A DNA stretch of 64,000 nt from Roseovarius pacificus (lineage in GTDB: Bacteria > Pseudomonadota > Alphaproteobacteria > Rhodobacterales > Rhodobacteraceae), in assembly GCF_900142665.1 (NCBI RefSeq), contig NZ_FRBR01000011.1:91679-155678 (forward strand). The letters run 5' to 3'. Shown piece by piece: positions 1 through 8,862 of this stretch. The first letter of the stretch is position 1. The number at the start of each line of letters is the position of its first letter. A program made the translations under genes and the position numbers. Below the pieces are notes generated by a model, which had not been told where the DNA came from, ran no database searches, and was given only the letters and a program-made list of their open reading frames with translations.

Positions 1-15
1 AAGCGTGGGGTCCAT
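1..15 (-). CDS. TRAP large permease (DctM), first codons only
   Basis: The window edge cuts off a minus-strand gene whose ATG is at 13-15, reading MDPTL. A GAAGGA ribosome-binding site lies about eight bases upstream. It follows the DctQ gene directly, where a DctM large permease is expected. Only five codons are visible, so the identity is inferred from position alone. Confidence 0.45.
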
Positions 16-56
16 CTGCGGGATCCTTCGATGATTGAAACGTAACCGGCCAAACG

Positions 57-557
57 TCAGGCTTTACGGGGCTCGGCGACCGTCAGGCAGAGCAATGCGT
101 GAATCGCCATTTGCAGTGCTGCCAGCCAGAGGCCTATGGCAACGCCCGCTTTGGTCCACCAGATCGGCATCTGCACATAGCCCCAGCGGAATTCCCAAAT
201 CGAGACAGAGTAGATCGCCTCCTGGGTGGCGGGCCATGCGAACATCAGCAAGGCCAGCGCCCCACCCCCCCAAGCCATGGCGTTGGCAAAACGGCCTCCG
301 CCGCCGCGCAAACGGTCAGGCAACAGGGTGACGCGGATATGTGAATCATCGCGCTGTGCCCACATCGCTCCGAAAAAGACCAGCATCACGAGGCTGAGTT
401 CTGACATCTCGAACACGCCCGAAATCGACTGTCCCAGAATGGCCCGCGCAGCGACATCCAGCGTAATGCCAAACATCAGAAACGCCAGAAAGACCATTGC
501 GACCGCACCGAACAGATTGGACACCACGTTCAGCGCCTTGTTGGCTACGTTTATCAT
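57..557 (-). CDS. TRAP transporter small permease (DctQ family)
   Basis: This 166-residue protein is hydrophobic with about four predicted membrane segments, the normal size and layout of a DctQ subunit. DctQ pairs with the large DctM permease and a periplasmic DctP protein to import carboxylates using a sodium gradient. An AAAGGA site precedes the ATG at 555-557. It lies 57 bases downstream of the DctP gene on the same strand, and the next gene (cut by the window edge) begins like DctM. The substrate cannot be read from the sequence. The neighbouring acyl-CoA ligase and thiolase suggest an organic acid activated to a CoA thioester. Confidence 0.85.
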   Translation of the reverse strand: MINVANKALNVVSNLFGAVAMVFLAFLMFGITLDVAARAILGQSISGVFEMSELSLVMLVFFGAMWAQRDDSHIRVTLLPDRLRGGGGRFANAMAWGGGALALLMFAWPATQEAIYSVSIWEFRWGYVQMPIWWTKAGVAIGLWLAALQMAIHALLCLTVAEPRKA

Positions 558-614
558 CGTCTTGTCCTTTCGTAGTGCGGTCGCATTGCCTCTCCGGCGA
601 AATAGGCCGGGGCC

Positions 615-1700
615 TTATGCCCTCTGGCTGATCTCGTAGGGACGGCGCAGCGTGCCTTCGGGATCGTATTTGGCGATGGCCGCTTCGATCAGCGATTGCA
701 TCTCCTCACCATCTATCCCGGCTTCTTTGGCAGTGGTTTCAACCCATTTCTGAACCTGTGCGGGCTGAACCTCGTTCCGCGCCATTTGCTTTTCGGCATC
801 CGAGATGGTCGAAAGCGTCACGCCCTCGGCCTCGGCGGTCTTGACATAGCGGGCCAACACATCCTCGTAGATGCGACTGAATTCACCGCCATAGATATCG
901 GCCACGATTTCATCCGAAACCTTACGGATGTCATCTGGCAGACCATCGTAAAACTGCTTGTTCATGATGGTGGCTGCCGGTGCGTGCGGGCCATCTCCGA
1001 TATCGTAGAAGTTAGGTGCGATCTCGTGCAGCTTGTAGGCCACGGCGGTCACGAAATCGAACCCGTAAACCCCATCCAGAATGCCACGCTCGAGCGCCTG
1101 ATACACCTCGGGGGCGGCCATAGGAACGGCGGTGCCGCCCAGGGCTTCGATCACATCGGTCGCAACGCCGTAACCGCGAATGCGCTTGCCTTTCAGATCG
1201 TCCAGAGACTCGATCGGCTCCCGCAGAACAAGGGGGGCATAGTTCCAGTTGGTCCAATAAAGAACCTTGGATCGGTGACGCTGTTCCCATTCGGTCCGCA
1301 GCGGGTCGAACTGTTCGTAAACGTCGCGGCAAACCTTTTGCAGCGCGTCGGCATTGTTCATGCGGAAATACCATTCCAGCCCCCGCGTGACCGGCAGCTC
1401 CGCCTGATAATAGCCCGGCGAAATCAGTGTCACCTCCGAGGTGCCATCGCGCGCCGCTGCCAGATGTTCACCCACCTTGTTCAGCGACCCCGACCAATAG
1501 CGCCGGATTTCCACCTCGCCATTGGTGCGCTTTTCCATTTCGTCGAGATAGTAACGATCGATCCAGGACGGCCCGGCAATGTCCGATACATAACTGTCGA
1601 ACTTGAACGATGTCGCCGCCAGCGCAAGGCTGGGTGCGCTGGCCACGAAAGCAGAGCCTGCGGCAGCTGCACTGGTTTTAAGGAAAGTTCTACGCTTCAT
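615..1700 (-). CDS. TRAP transporter substrate-binding protein (DctP family)
   Basis: A 361-residue periplasmic receptor. The N-terminus has a twin-arginine-like signal (Arg-Arg at residues 3-4, then a hydrophobic stretch ending in ALA near residue 28), unusual but known in some TRAP receptors. The DctP fold is recognisable, including the region LDDLKGKRIRGYG that carries the conserved arginine family members use to bind a carboxylate. It should capture an organic acid and deliver it to the DctQ/DctM permease encoded next. It follows the acyl-CoA ligase by 39 bases, so thiolase, ligase and transporter are probably co-transcribed. The ligand is unknown. Confidence 0.88.
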   Translation of the reverse strand: MKRRTFLKTSAAAAGSAFVASAPSLALAATSFKFDSYVSDIAGPSWIDRYYLDEMEKRTNGEVEIRRYWSGSLNKVGEHLAAARDGTSEVTLISPGYYQAELPVTRGLEWYFRMNNADALQKVCRDVYEQFDPLRTEWEQRHRSKVLYWTNWNYAPLVLREPIESLDDLKGKRIRGYGVATDVIEALGGTAVPMAAPEVYQALERGILDGVYGFDFVTAVAYKLHEIAPNFYDIGDGPHAPAATIMNKQFYDGLPDDIRKVSDEIVADIYGGEFSRIYEDVLARYVKTAEAEGVTLSTISDAEKQMARNEVQPAQVQKWVETTAKEAGIDGEEMQSLIEAAIAKYDPEGTLRRPYEISQRA

Positions 1701-1739
1701 TGGTTCCTCCCTGTAAGCGTGTCGTAAAATGATGCGGCT

Positions 1740-3293
1740 TCAAACGCTCTCGCTGTGGTCCTCCATCAGCGAAAGCCTTTCGCGAAGGCTGGTTTTCAAA
1801 ACCTTGCCGTAGCTGTTCTTGGGCAGCTCGGACATGAAGATGTAACGCCGGGGTTTCTTGAACGACGCAATCTGGGATTTGCACCAGGCGTCCAGGGAAT
1901 CTTTGTCAAGCTGACAGTCCTTGCCGACGACGACGAAGGCTATCACCTCTTCTCCCCATTCGGGATGGGGGGCGCCGATCACTGCCGTTTCGAAGATATC
2001 TTCGTGATTGAGCAGCACCTCCTCGACCTCTCGCGGATAGATATTCGTTCCACCAGAGATGATCACGTCTTTGGAACGGTCGGTTAGCGTTACGAAACCA
2101 TCCGTATCCATCGCACCCAGATCACCGGTACGCAGCCAGCCGTCCACAATCGTTTCGGTCGTGGCTTCGGGATTGCGCCAGTAACCGGCCATCACGGTAT
2201 CGCCACGCACGACGATTTCGCCCACCTGACCGGGTGCGACTTCATTCATGTTGGTATCGACAATGCGAACCTCGACACAGGATTGCGCAAAGCCTACGGA
2301 TGCCCGCCGGGCATCGGCGCGCGGATGGGTTGTATCGGCCACGATATCACGGGGCATTGCCGTGATGGTCATCGGGCTTTCGCCCTGCCCGTAGATTTGT
2401 ATGAATTTCGGTCCGAACACATCCAGCGCATGGTTTATGTCGGCCAGATACATCGGCCCGCCACCATAGGTTACCGATTTGATCCCCTCGCCACGCCACC
2501 CCGTGGCCTCGGCGTGAACGAGAAGGCGTTTGATCATGGTCGGTGCGGCAAAGAAAACCAGATTGCCAAGGCTCCGGCCCAGGCCCTCGATCTCGGCAGG
2601 GTCGAATCCACAGGATGGCGGAATGACATGCGCCGCGCCCGCACGGACGAACTGAAAGTTATACAATCCGGCCCCATGCGACATCGGTGCAGCATAAAGC
2701 GCAACGTCTTGCGGCGTGACGGTATCGACATCCAACGCATAGCTGGTAGCCATCATCCGCAAGTTGTCATGCGTGGTCATGACCCCTTTGGGCCGTCCCG
2801 TCGTTCCGGATGTATAGAAAAGCCAGGCGGTTTGATCCCCGCGTGTTTCAGCCGGAGGGAAATAGCTGCCAGCCGAACCGTGGCGCGCAACTTCGGACAA
2901 CTCTTCCGAATGCAGTCCCAGTTCCTGCGCGGGGTGCTTCAGATCGTCGGTGTTGGAATACAGATCGCCCGTTTCGGTAATGACGACATCGGCCTGAGCA
3001 TTCTCGACGATCCATGCGGCCTCGCGCGGATGCAATTTGTTGTTGACCGGCACGATAACCGCACCGACCCAAAGCACCCCATAGAGAACCTCCAGGTATT
3101 CTGGACAGTTCCTGGCAAAAAGGGCGACGCGGTCACCGGGCTTGATGCCGTATTGTTCCATCAGATGCCGACCGATGGCACAGCTTCGGTGTGCGAACTG
3201 CGAATATCGCGCATGCAGCTTGTGCCCGAAATACAGGGCCGGCGCGTCGGGGCGCGTCAGCCCCGACTGGTGAAGCCAATTGGCAAGATTCAT
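1740..3293 (-). CDS. AMP-forming acyl-CoA ligase
   Basis: A 517-residue ANL-superfamily ligase that would activate a carboxylic acid through an acyl-adenylate to its CoA thioester in the cytoplasm. The P-loop-like motif YTSGTTGRPKG is at residues 160-170. The TGD motif (GWLRTGDLG) and the C-terminal lysine region (PKNSYGKVLK) are present, so the enzyme looks complete. It starts 3 bases after the thiolase stop, indicating tight coupling. Placed between a TRAP importer and a thiolase, it probably activates the imported acid. Chain length or aromatic specificity cannot be decided by eye. Confidence 0.88.
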   Translation of the reverse strand: MNLANWLHQSGLTRPDAPALYFGHKLHARYSQFAHRSCAIGRHLMEQYGIKPGDRVALFARNCPEYLEVLYGVLWVGAVIVPVNNKLHPREAAWIVENAQADVVITETGDLYSNTDDLKHPAQELGLHSEELSEVARHGSAGSYFPPAETRGDQTAWLFYTSGTTGRPKGVMTTHDNLRMMATSYALDVDTVTPQDVALYAAPMSHGAGLYNFQFVRAGAAHVIPPSCGFDPAEIEGLGRSLGNLVFFAAPTMIKRLLVHAEATGWRGEGIKSVTYGGGPMYLADINHALDVFGPKFIQIYGQGESPMTITAMPRDIVADTTHPRADARRASVGFAQSCVEVRIVDTNMNEVAPGQVGEIVVRGDTVMAGYWRNPEATTETIVDGWLRTGDLGAMDTDGFVTLTDRSKDVIISGGTNIYPREVEEVLLNHEDIFETAVIGAPHPEWGEEVIAFVVVGKDCQLDKDSLDAWCKSQIASFKKPRRYIFMSELPKNSYGKVLKTSLRERLSLMEDHSESV

Positions 3294-3296
3294 CGT

Positions 3297-4469
3297 TCAG
3301 GCCCTGTGTGCTTCCAGAATCGAGACGTAGTTGGCAACAGCAGAACCGCCCATGTTGAATACCAGCCCTAGCTGTGCACCGTCTTTCTGCATTTCACCGG
3401 CCTGCCCGGTCAGTTGGCGATAGGCCAGCGCATGCATCGACACGCCCGTTGCCCCTACCGGATGTCCCTTGGCCTTCAATCCGCCGGACAGGTTCACCGG
3501 CAACGTGCCATCGCGCAGGACCAGCCCATCGTTGATAGCGCGGGCACCTTCGCCCTTTTTGGCAAGCCCCATCGCCTCGTAGGTCAGCAACTCGGCGATG
3601 GTGAAACAATCGTGCACCTCGGCAAAATCAATGTCGCCGAGGGCGATGCCCGCCTCTTCGAATGCCATACCAAAGGCTTTTTCGGGTCCCTCGAACATCA
3701 GGAAATCCCGTGCTGACATCGGGATAAGATCACTGACCTGTACCGCAGCGCGGAACCGGGCAGCCTTGTCGAAATTATGTGCATTTTCGGCCGTCGTCAG
3801 CACAACAGCTGCCGCGCCATCCGTGACCAGCGAACAATCCGTCAGACGCAGTGGCGGTGCGATTGCCGGGTTGCGTTCGGATATTTCATTGCACTGCTCG
3901 AAGGTGAAAGGCTTGTGCATCTGTGCCAGCGGGTTGAACATCGCATTGGCATGGTTCTTCTCGGCAATGCGCGCCATGGCCTCCAGCGGGTCGTCGAAAC
4001 GATCCTGATACGCCCGCGCAGCCACGGCAAACACCTGTGGAAAACTCAACTTCGCTTCTTCAGGATCGTTCTGATAGCCGGCACCGGCCAGGGCTGTGGT
4101 GACATCCGCGGTGGACAGATGCGTCATCTTCTCCGCGCCGACCACCAGAACGGTTTTCGACTTTCCCGCTTGTATGCTGTTCATCGCCGCATGAAGGGCC
4201 GCCGACCCCGAGGCACAGGCATTTTCCGCACGCATCGCAGGGGTAAAGCGCATTTCGGGATAGGCCTGATGGATCAGGGACGACGCGAAACCGTCACTCA
4301 CCATGCCTGAATTGAAATGACCTAGAAAAATCGCGTCGATTTCGGCAGGGTTCACCCCGGCCTCTTCCACGGCTTCGCGGGTGGCATTCACGATCAACTG
4401 TTCAAGATTGTCTTCGAGACGGCCAAACTTTGTGTGGCCGCTGCCGACGATACAGATCGCCTGTGTCAT
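3297..4469 (-). CDS. Thiolase-family acyl-CoA acyltransferase (SCP-x type)
   Basis: The start is placed at the ATG at 4467-4469, preceded by GGAGGAG, which gives 390 residues; an upstream in-frame start would add eight unlikely residues. The nucleophile motif ENACASG has its cysteine at about residue 85, and the C-terminal GGLKAKGHPVGATG supplies the conserved histidine, so both thiolase catalytic elements are present. It resembles the acetyl-CoA acetyltransferase/SCP-x branch, which cleaves 3-oxoacyl-CoA. It is the first gene of a unit with the ligase and TRAP genes and diverges from the LuxR-type regulator at 4576. Confidence 0.85.
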   Translation of the reverse strand: MTQAICIVGSGHTKFGRLEDNLEQLIVNATREAVEEAGVNPAEIDAIFLGHFNSGMVSDGFASSLIHQAYPEMRFTPAMRAENACASGSAALHAAMNSIQAGKSKTVLVVGAEKMTHLSTADVTTALAGAGYQNDPEEAKLSFPQVFAVAARAYQDRFDDPLEAMARIAEKNHANAMFNPLAQMHKPFTFEQCNEISERNPAIAPPLRLTDCSLVTDGAAAVVLTTAENAHNFDKAARFRAAVQVSDLIPMSARDFLMFEGPEKAFGMAFEEAGIALGDIDFAEVHDCFTIAELLTYEAMGLAKKGEGARAINDGLVLRDGTLPVNLSGGLKAKGHPVGATGVSMHALAYRQLTGQAGEMQKDGAQLGLVFNMGGSAVANYVSILEAHRA

Positions 4470-4531
4470 GCTGTTCTCCTCCGGTCTGGCCATAAGGGTC
4501 GCAGCGAAACGATACTTTCGAAATTGGTGGA

Positions 4532-4563
4532 ACTACGTATATTGCTATGTAAAGCTACGTAGT
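4532..4563. promoter_or_regulatory. Inverted repeat, likely LuxR-type operator
   Basis: ACTACGTA (4532-4539) and its exact reverse complement TACGTAGT (4556-4563) are separated by 16 bases in the divergent gap between the thiolase operon and the LuxR-family gene. A TACGT core recurs just downstream (TTACGTG). The position is right for control of both units by the adjacent regulator. This assignment is inference. Confidence 0.5.
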
Positions 4564-4575
4564 GGATTACGTGAT

Positions 4576-5154
4576 ATGTCAAATCTTCTGGATACATCGA
4601 CTGCCGCCAAGGCCGCTGAACTCGCCTTTCAGGAATCACCTGTCGCGCAGGCCTTGACCCGGTACCGGCAGATCGTGGTCACCAACAACGCGTTGACGCA
4701 TTTGTTCGAATTTCGGCGCGACGAGCTCGAGGGGCGGTCGGTCAAACGGCTGTATCCGTCACAAGCCGATTTCACCCAGATCGGCGACAAATGCGAATAT
4801 CACCTGCGAAACAGTCAGGACACGTATTACGAAGACGAGCGTTTCATGCAGACCAGTGCGAAAGAGATTTTCCTGGCCCGTGCGCGTGGTGTCACGCTAA
4901 CTCCGGACGATCCTTTCCGCCTGATGATCTGGAGCTTTGAGCGCACTGGCCCACGACAATATCGCTCGGTCAGCCTGACACCACGTGAACGCGAGGTGGC
5001 GAACCTCATCGTGAACGGGCACACATCACGCGAAATCGGGGCAAAACTGGGCATTTCCCACCGCACGGTCGAGGTTCATCGGGCAAAACTGATGAAAAAA
5101 TTCCACGTCCACAACACGGCTGAACTGGTTTCGGAAATCATGGTCGCCGTATGA
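4576..5154 (+). CDS. PAS-LuxR family transcriptional regulator
   Basis: A 192-residue one-component regulator. The N-terminal half resembles a PAS sensor domain (NNALTHLFEFRRDELEGRSV near residues 40-60). The C-terminal 60 residues are a GerE/LuxR helix-turn-helix (LTPREREVANLIVNGHTSREI, then ISHRTVEVHRAKLMKK). An open frame extends upstream into the thiolase gene, but the ATG at 4576 gives a normal protein and lies just after the inverted repeat. There is no receiver domain, so a small ligand probably acts through the PAS domain. It is likely the regulator of the divergent thiolase-ligase-TRAP unit. Confidence 0.8.
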   Translation: MSNLLDTSTAAKAAELAFQESPVAQALTRYRQIVVTNNALTHLFEFRRDELEGRSVKRLYPSQADFTQIGDKCEYHLRNSQDTYYEDERFMQTSAKEIFLARARGVTLTPDDPFRLMIWSFERTGPRQYRSVSLTPREREVANLIVNGHTSREIGAKLGISHRTVEVHRAKLMKKFHVHNTAELVSEIMVAV

Positions 5155-5161
5155 TCGTTTC

Positions 5162-5189
5162 GGCCCCGTCCACTTTGGCGCACGGGGCC
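5162..5189. terminator. Hairpin between convergent genes
   Basis: GGCCCCGT (5162-5169) pairs with ACGGGGCC (5182-5189) across a 12-base loop, just after the LuxR gene stop and before the convergent cytochrome gene. No T-run follows on either strand, so it is at best a weak or bidirectional terminator. Confidence 0.4.
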
Positions 5190-5252
5190 AATCTTCGGGC
5201 TATGCAGGGAATGCGCTACCCGGCCAAGCCCGTATCGCATCCCCTCCAGGCT

Positions 5253-5927
5253 TTACTGGTTCGCGTTCCCGTCGCGTGGGTCTGACACGAAACCGTCGGC
5301 ATTGGGCATCTGAATCGCGGCCATGCTTTGTGCATCCAGCACCGTGTCGGGAGCGTCGCTTGTGATACCGGCGCGGCCAAGGATGTAGGCGCTTATTGCA
5401 TAAACCTGATCCGCCGTCAGCGAGCCGGGCGTATCCATGGGCATGGCCCGATACACGTAATCGAACAGCGTCGAACTGTAGGGCCAGTAGCTTTCCACCG
5501 TTCTGACCGGTGAATCGCTGGCAAGCGATCCGCGCCCGCCGATGAGCCCCGGCGCTCCGAGCTCCGAGATCCCTTCCAGCTCTTCGCCATGACAGGCCGA
5601 ACAGAAATCCGTATACAGCTCTTCACCCTCGGCATACGTACCGCTGCCTTCGGGCAATCCCCGGCCATCCGGCATCGCGTCGATGTCGATAGCGGCGATT
5701 TCCTCTTCGGTGGCCGGGCGGCCAATGCCGAAGACCAGTTGCTCGGGCGCGATATCTTCGATTTCCGTGGCGCTCGATTGCGGCACCGGGGGCGGGGCCA
5801 TCTCGCCGGTATCCGCAAGGGCTTCAGGCAGGGCTGCCACGGTCCGTTCAGATGCCTGCTCCTGCCCGAAAACAGGCTGCGACAAGGCGGCCAGGGCGGC
5901 AACGATAGTGAAATTACGCATGGACAT
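5253..5927 (-). CDS. SoxD-like c-type cytochrome, electron-accepting subunit
   Basis: A 224-residue exported monohaem cytochrome c. The signal peptide covers residues 1-21, and the haem-binding CSACH is at 109-113. It lies directly downstream of the SoxC-like molybdoenzyme and overlaps it by 14 bases, with GGAGG ahead of its ATG, so the two form a translationally coupled pair. In SoxCD and SorAB enzymes the cytochrome subunit takes electrons from the molybdenum centre. Classical SoxD is larger and has two haems; this shorter one-haem form could also be a SorB-like or SorC-like partner. The acidic proline-rich stretch between signal and haem domain is unremarkable. Confidence 0.72.
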   Translation of the reverse strand: MSMRNFTIVAALAALSQPVFGQEQASERTVAALPEALADTGEMAPPPVPQSSATEIEDIAPEQLVFGIGRPATEEEIAAIDIDAMPDGRGLPEGSGTYAEGEELYTDFCSACHGEELEGISELGAPGLIGGRGSLASDSPVRTVESYWPYSSTLFDYVYRAMPMDTPGSLTADQVYAISAYILGRAGITSDAPDTVLDAQSMAAIQMPNADGFVSDPRDGNANQ

Positions 5928-7296
5928 TTGTCACCTCCCCGCTGGCCGCGATGTGCCAGCTTTGGATTGCGTTCAGATGGTAAACGGATTTCGTGCCCCG
6001 CACCTCGACCAGCTCCTGGAGCGTCGGCTGAATATAGCCAGTATCATCCACCGCACGGCTCTGAAGAACAGCTTCCTCTCCGGTCCATGTCCAGGGCAAA
6101 CGAAAGCGCGTGTGGCACATGGGCAGGATCGGGCCTTCAAGCTCGGCCTCATGCCAGGTCTCTCCGCCATCCGCCGAAACCTCGACACTGGAAATCGCAC
6201 CGCGCCCGGACCACGCCAGCCCCGTGATTTCGTAATACCCCGCCCGCGGCAATTTCATGGCCCCCGAGGGGAACGTGATGACCGACTTGGCGTCCATCTC
6301 CAGCGAGAACTGCCTCGCCGATCCATCCGGCATGAGATCCGTGTATTTCGAGGTTTCCTCGCGCGTCATGAAGGGCTTGTCGCTCACTTCGAGACGGCGC
6401 AGCCATTTGATATGCGTGTTGCCCTCATAGCCCGGCAGCAGCAGACGCAGCGGATAGCCCTGTTCGGGGCGCAGCGCTTCACCGTTCTGAGCATAGGCCA
6501 GAATTGCATCGTCCATCGCCTTGTCGATCGGAACCGAGCGGGTCATGACCGCGGCATCCGCGCCTTCGGCCAGAATCCATGCGGCACCGTCCTGAATGCC
6601 GGCCATCTCCAGCACCGTGGACAGGCGCACCCCGGTCCATTCCGAGGTCGAGGTCAGCCCATGCGTGCCCTGAACGGTCTTCAGCGTCGGCTGGACCCAT
6701 TCCGTCAGGCCATTGCCCGAGCACTCGATGAAATGCATTCGGCTGACCGCGGGCAAGCGCTTGAGATCGTCCATGGTAAAACGTATCGGCTGATCTACCA
6801 TACCGTGCAAAATCAATGCATGCGTCCGAGGGTCGATCGCAGGAATGCCACCGTGATGACGCTCGAAATGCAGACCCGAAGGCGTGATGATACCGTGACC
6901 GGCGGCCAGCGGTGTCATCGACCAACTGGAATCGAGGCTCGCGGTCGGATAGCGCCAGCGCACCTCGTTCTCGAACTGCGAACGCGATCCATAGCCGCCA
7001 TCGTCCAGGATGATGCGGCCCTGTTCTTTGGTTGAATCGGGCTGAACCGGATATTCTATCGCGCCCGGAGGCGCCTCCGCCCTCGCCCGGCCACCGGATA
7101 TGGCGGCGCCGCTCAGGGCCAGCCCCCCGGCCAGCAGACCGCGCCGGGTAAGTCCGTTGAACATGCCCTCCTTGCAGTCGCACTCTTCCGTTTCCTCTTC
7201 GGACAGGATGCGTCGCTCCAGTTCGACCAGGCTTTCAGCCATGTGCCGTTCGGCCTGCCCGTATCTGGATGGTGGAAAACGCTCGCTTTGTGACAT
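5914..7296 (-). CDS. soxC: SoxC-like sulfite/sulfane dehydrogenase molybdenum subunit
   Basis: A 460-residue sulfite-oxidase-family enzyme. A twin-arginine signal (TRRGLLAGG, Arg-Arg at 51-52) follows an unusually long hydrophilic N-terminus that contains several other possible starts, including Met20 and Met45. The molybdopterin ligand cysteine sits in FIECSGNG at about residue 192, and the C-terminal dimerisation domain is present (GLAWSGRGAISSVEVSADGG). Such enzymes oxidise sulfite or the sulfane sulfur bound to SoxYZ in the periplasm. No soxXYZAB genes are in the window, so it may work as a free-standing sulfite dehydrogenase with the adjacent cytochrome. The IclR gene at 7380 diverges from it. 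Confidence 0.78.
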   Translation of the reverse strand: MSQSERFPPSRYGQAERHMAESLVELERRILSEEETEECDCKEGMFNGLTRRGLLAGGLALSGAAISGGRARAEAPPGAIEYPVQPDSTKEQGRIILDDGGYGSRSQFENEVRWRYPTASLDSSWSMTPLAAGHGIITPSGLHFERHHGGIPAIDPRTHALILHGMVDQPIRFTMDDLKRLPAVSRMHFIECSGNGLTEWVQPTLKTVQGTHGLTSTSEWTGVRLSTVLEMAGIQDGAAWILAEGADAAVMTRSVPIDKAMDDAILAYAQNGEALRPEQGYPLRLLLPGYEGNTHIKWLRRLEVSDKPFMTREETSKYTDLMPDGSARQFSLEMDAKSVITFPSGAMKLPRAGYYEITGLAWSGRGAISSVEVSADGGETWHEAELEGPILPMCHTRFRLPWTWTGEEAVLQSRAVDDTGYIQPTLQELVEVRGTKSVYHLNAIQSWHIAASGEVTNVHA

Positions 7297-7379
7297 TGTG
7301 TCCTCCCTGGTTGGCTGGCTCTCGACTGGCCAGGATTCTCATTATATGGGAAGGCTGCCTTATAACATGGAGCTTGTAA

Positions 7380-8117
7380 ATGGACGATCGCACTCTCTCA
7401 CTGCTGGAAGGCATCACTCAGCTTGGAGAGTCCGCCACCGCCCGGACGATCGCCGCGGCCTGCCCGATGCCGCAGGCCACCGCATATCGCCGCCTGTCCG
7501 AACTGGAAACGCTAGGTGTTGTGGAACGATCGGGCCGTGGCTTTCGGATCGGCGGGCGGCTCTATCGCCTGCTGGCCTCCGGTCTGAACACCGAGACACT
7601 CATCTCGACGGTTTCACCCGCCGCCGCCGCGCTTGCAGAGGCCACCGGCGAGGTCTGTTTCGCGGCCCGCCTTGTCGACACACAAGTCGAGATTTTCCTG
7701 ACGGAAAGCCCACGGGCCGCAACCGGCGTGTCGGTGGTGCCCCCCTTAGGAAACCGCCCCGCGAGTATCTGTTCAGCCGCAAAGGCGATCCTTGCCCATC
7801 TGCCGCCGGGATTGCGGTCTGAAATCCTGGCCGCGTCGGCCGAATATTTCCACCAGCTACCGGCGCGACACCCCGAAGATCTGGAGACAGACCTGATCGG
7901 CGTACAAGAGACGGGCATTGCCTATTGCATCGGGGACGAAGACCCGGACTGCGCGAGTATCGCGGCTCCGGTGAAACTGTCGGGCGGCTACGGACAGCTT
8001 TGCCTCGGCCTGTCCGGCCCGCGCAGCCGCATAACGGAAAAACTGCGTGGCGAACTGGCCAGTGAACTGCGCTATCATGTCGAACGGCTGGAGGCGTCAG
8101 GGAAATTGAACTTCTGA
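7380..8117 (+). CDS. IclR-family transcriptional regulator
   Basis: A 245-residue regulator with an N-terminal winged helix (TARTIAAACPMPQATAYRRLSELETLGVV, residues 20-50) and a C-terminal IclR effector domain. The ATG at 7380 follows GGAG. It is transcribed away from the SoxC/SoxD-like pair across an 83-base gap that contains the odd palindrome AAGGCTGCCTT (7351-7361), a possible operator. Control of the divergent sulfur enzyme pair is a reasonable inference. IclR proteins more often govern organic-acid or aromatic catabolism, so its true target remains open. Confidence 0.8.
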   Translation: MDDRTLSLLEGITQLGESATARTIAAACPMPQATAYRRLSELETLGVVERSGRGFRIGGRLYRLLASGLNTETLISTVSPAAAALAEATGEVCFAARLVDTQVEIFLTESPRAATGVSVVPPLGNRPASICSAAKAILAHLPPGLRSEILAASAEYFHQLPARHPEDLETDLIGVQETGIAYCIGDEDPDCASIAAPVKLSGGYGQLCLGLSGPRSRITEKLRGELASELRYHVERLEASGKLNF

Positions 8118-8245
8118 AGCACACGGCCATTCGACTCCGGCAGCCCTAGACACAACCTTGCATGGGTCGCCTACACCCTTGAGGCGCTCCGCGAAGGCGC
8201 GCAAGATTCCGTCATGCACCGAAGCGACCAACCCCGCCCCGCGTG

Positions 8246-8734
8246 TCAGGTCGCGCCCTGCAAGGCCGCCTCGATGCCCGCGATGTCGATTTTCTGCATC
8301 TCCATCATCGCAGCCTGCGCACGTGCCGAAGCGTCCCGGTCCGGGTGCGACAGCGCCTCCATCAGGACTCTCGGAGTAATCTGCCAGCGATAGCCCCAGC
8401 GATCCTTGCACCAGCCGCACATGATGGGCTCTCCGCCATTACCCACGATGGCATCCCAGAGCCGGTCCGTCTCAGCCTGGTCCTCGGTATAGACCTGCAA
8501 CGAATAGGCATCGTTGGGTTGCACATGCGGACCGGCATTGAGCAGCGCATAAGGCAGGCCGAGAAGGGTCATCTCGACCACCTGAACGGTCCCGGCTGGC
8601 GCGCTCGGCGCTCCTTCGGGCACGCGGATCACGTTGTCCACATGGCTGTCCGGGAAGGTGGCGGCATAGAACTCCGCCGCCGCTTCGGCCTCGGTATCGA
8701 ACCAGAGGAACACAGCAGCCTTTCGTTTCGTCAT
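8246..8734 (-). CDS. VOC-family protein, PhnB-like
   Basis: A 162-residue protein of the glyoxalase/bleomycin-resistance (VOC) fold, in the PhnB-like subgroup formerly labelled 3-demethylubiquinone methyltransferase. Typical elements are WFDTEAEAAAEFYAATFPDSHV near the N-terminus and WGYRWQITPRVLMEAL near the C-terminus. GAGGAG precedes the start. The reaction is unknown for most members; proposals include thiol-dependent detoxification. It is the last of four minus-strand detoxification-type genes (8246-10356), though a 128-base gap separates it from the DUF1428 gene. Confidence 0.8.
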   Translation of the reverse strand: MTKRKAAVFLWFDTEAEAAAEFYAATFPDSHVDNVIRVPEGAPSAPAGTVQVVEMTLLGLPYALLNAGPHVQPNDAYSLQVYTEDQAETDRLWDAIVGNGGEPIMCGWCKDRWGYRWQITPRVLMEALSHPDRDASARAQAAMMEMQKIDIAGIEAALQGAT

Positions 8735-8862
8735 CGTTTTTCTCCTCTCAAAGGGCAGTCTTGACAGTGCATCGGAGTGTCACGCGGGTATCTGCGGGAC
8801 CCGTCCGACACCCTGTCAGAACTGCTGCCCGTCAATTCGCCAGACCTTGCACTGATCACAGT

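Noticed and set aside
696..1727. Long plus-strand frame opposite the DctP gene
   Set aside because: It is the antisense shadow of a clear TRAP receptor; composition is His/Arg-rich with no recognisable domain.
4381..4575. Upstream extension of the LuxR-family gene
   Set aside because: It overlaps the divergent thiolase start and promoter and has no family similarity; the ATG at 4576 fits better.
7351..7361. AAGGCTGCCTT palindrome before the first IclR gene
   Set aside because: Short and single; mentioned with the gene but not strong enough as its own finding.
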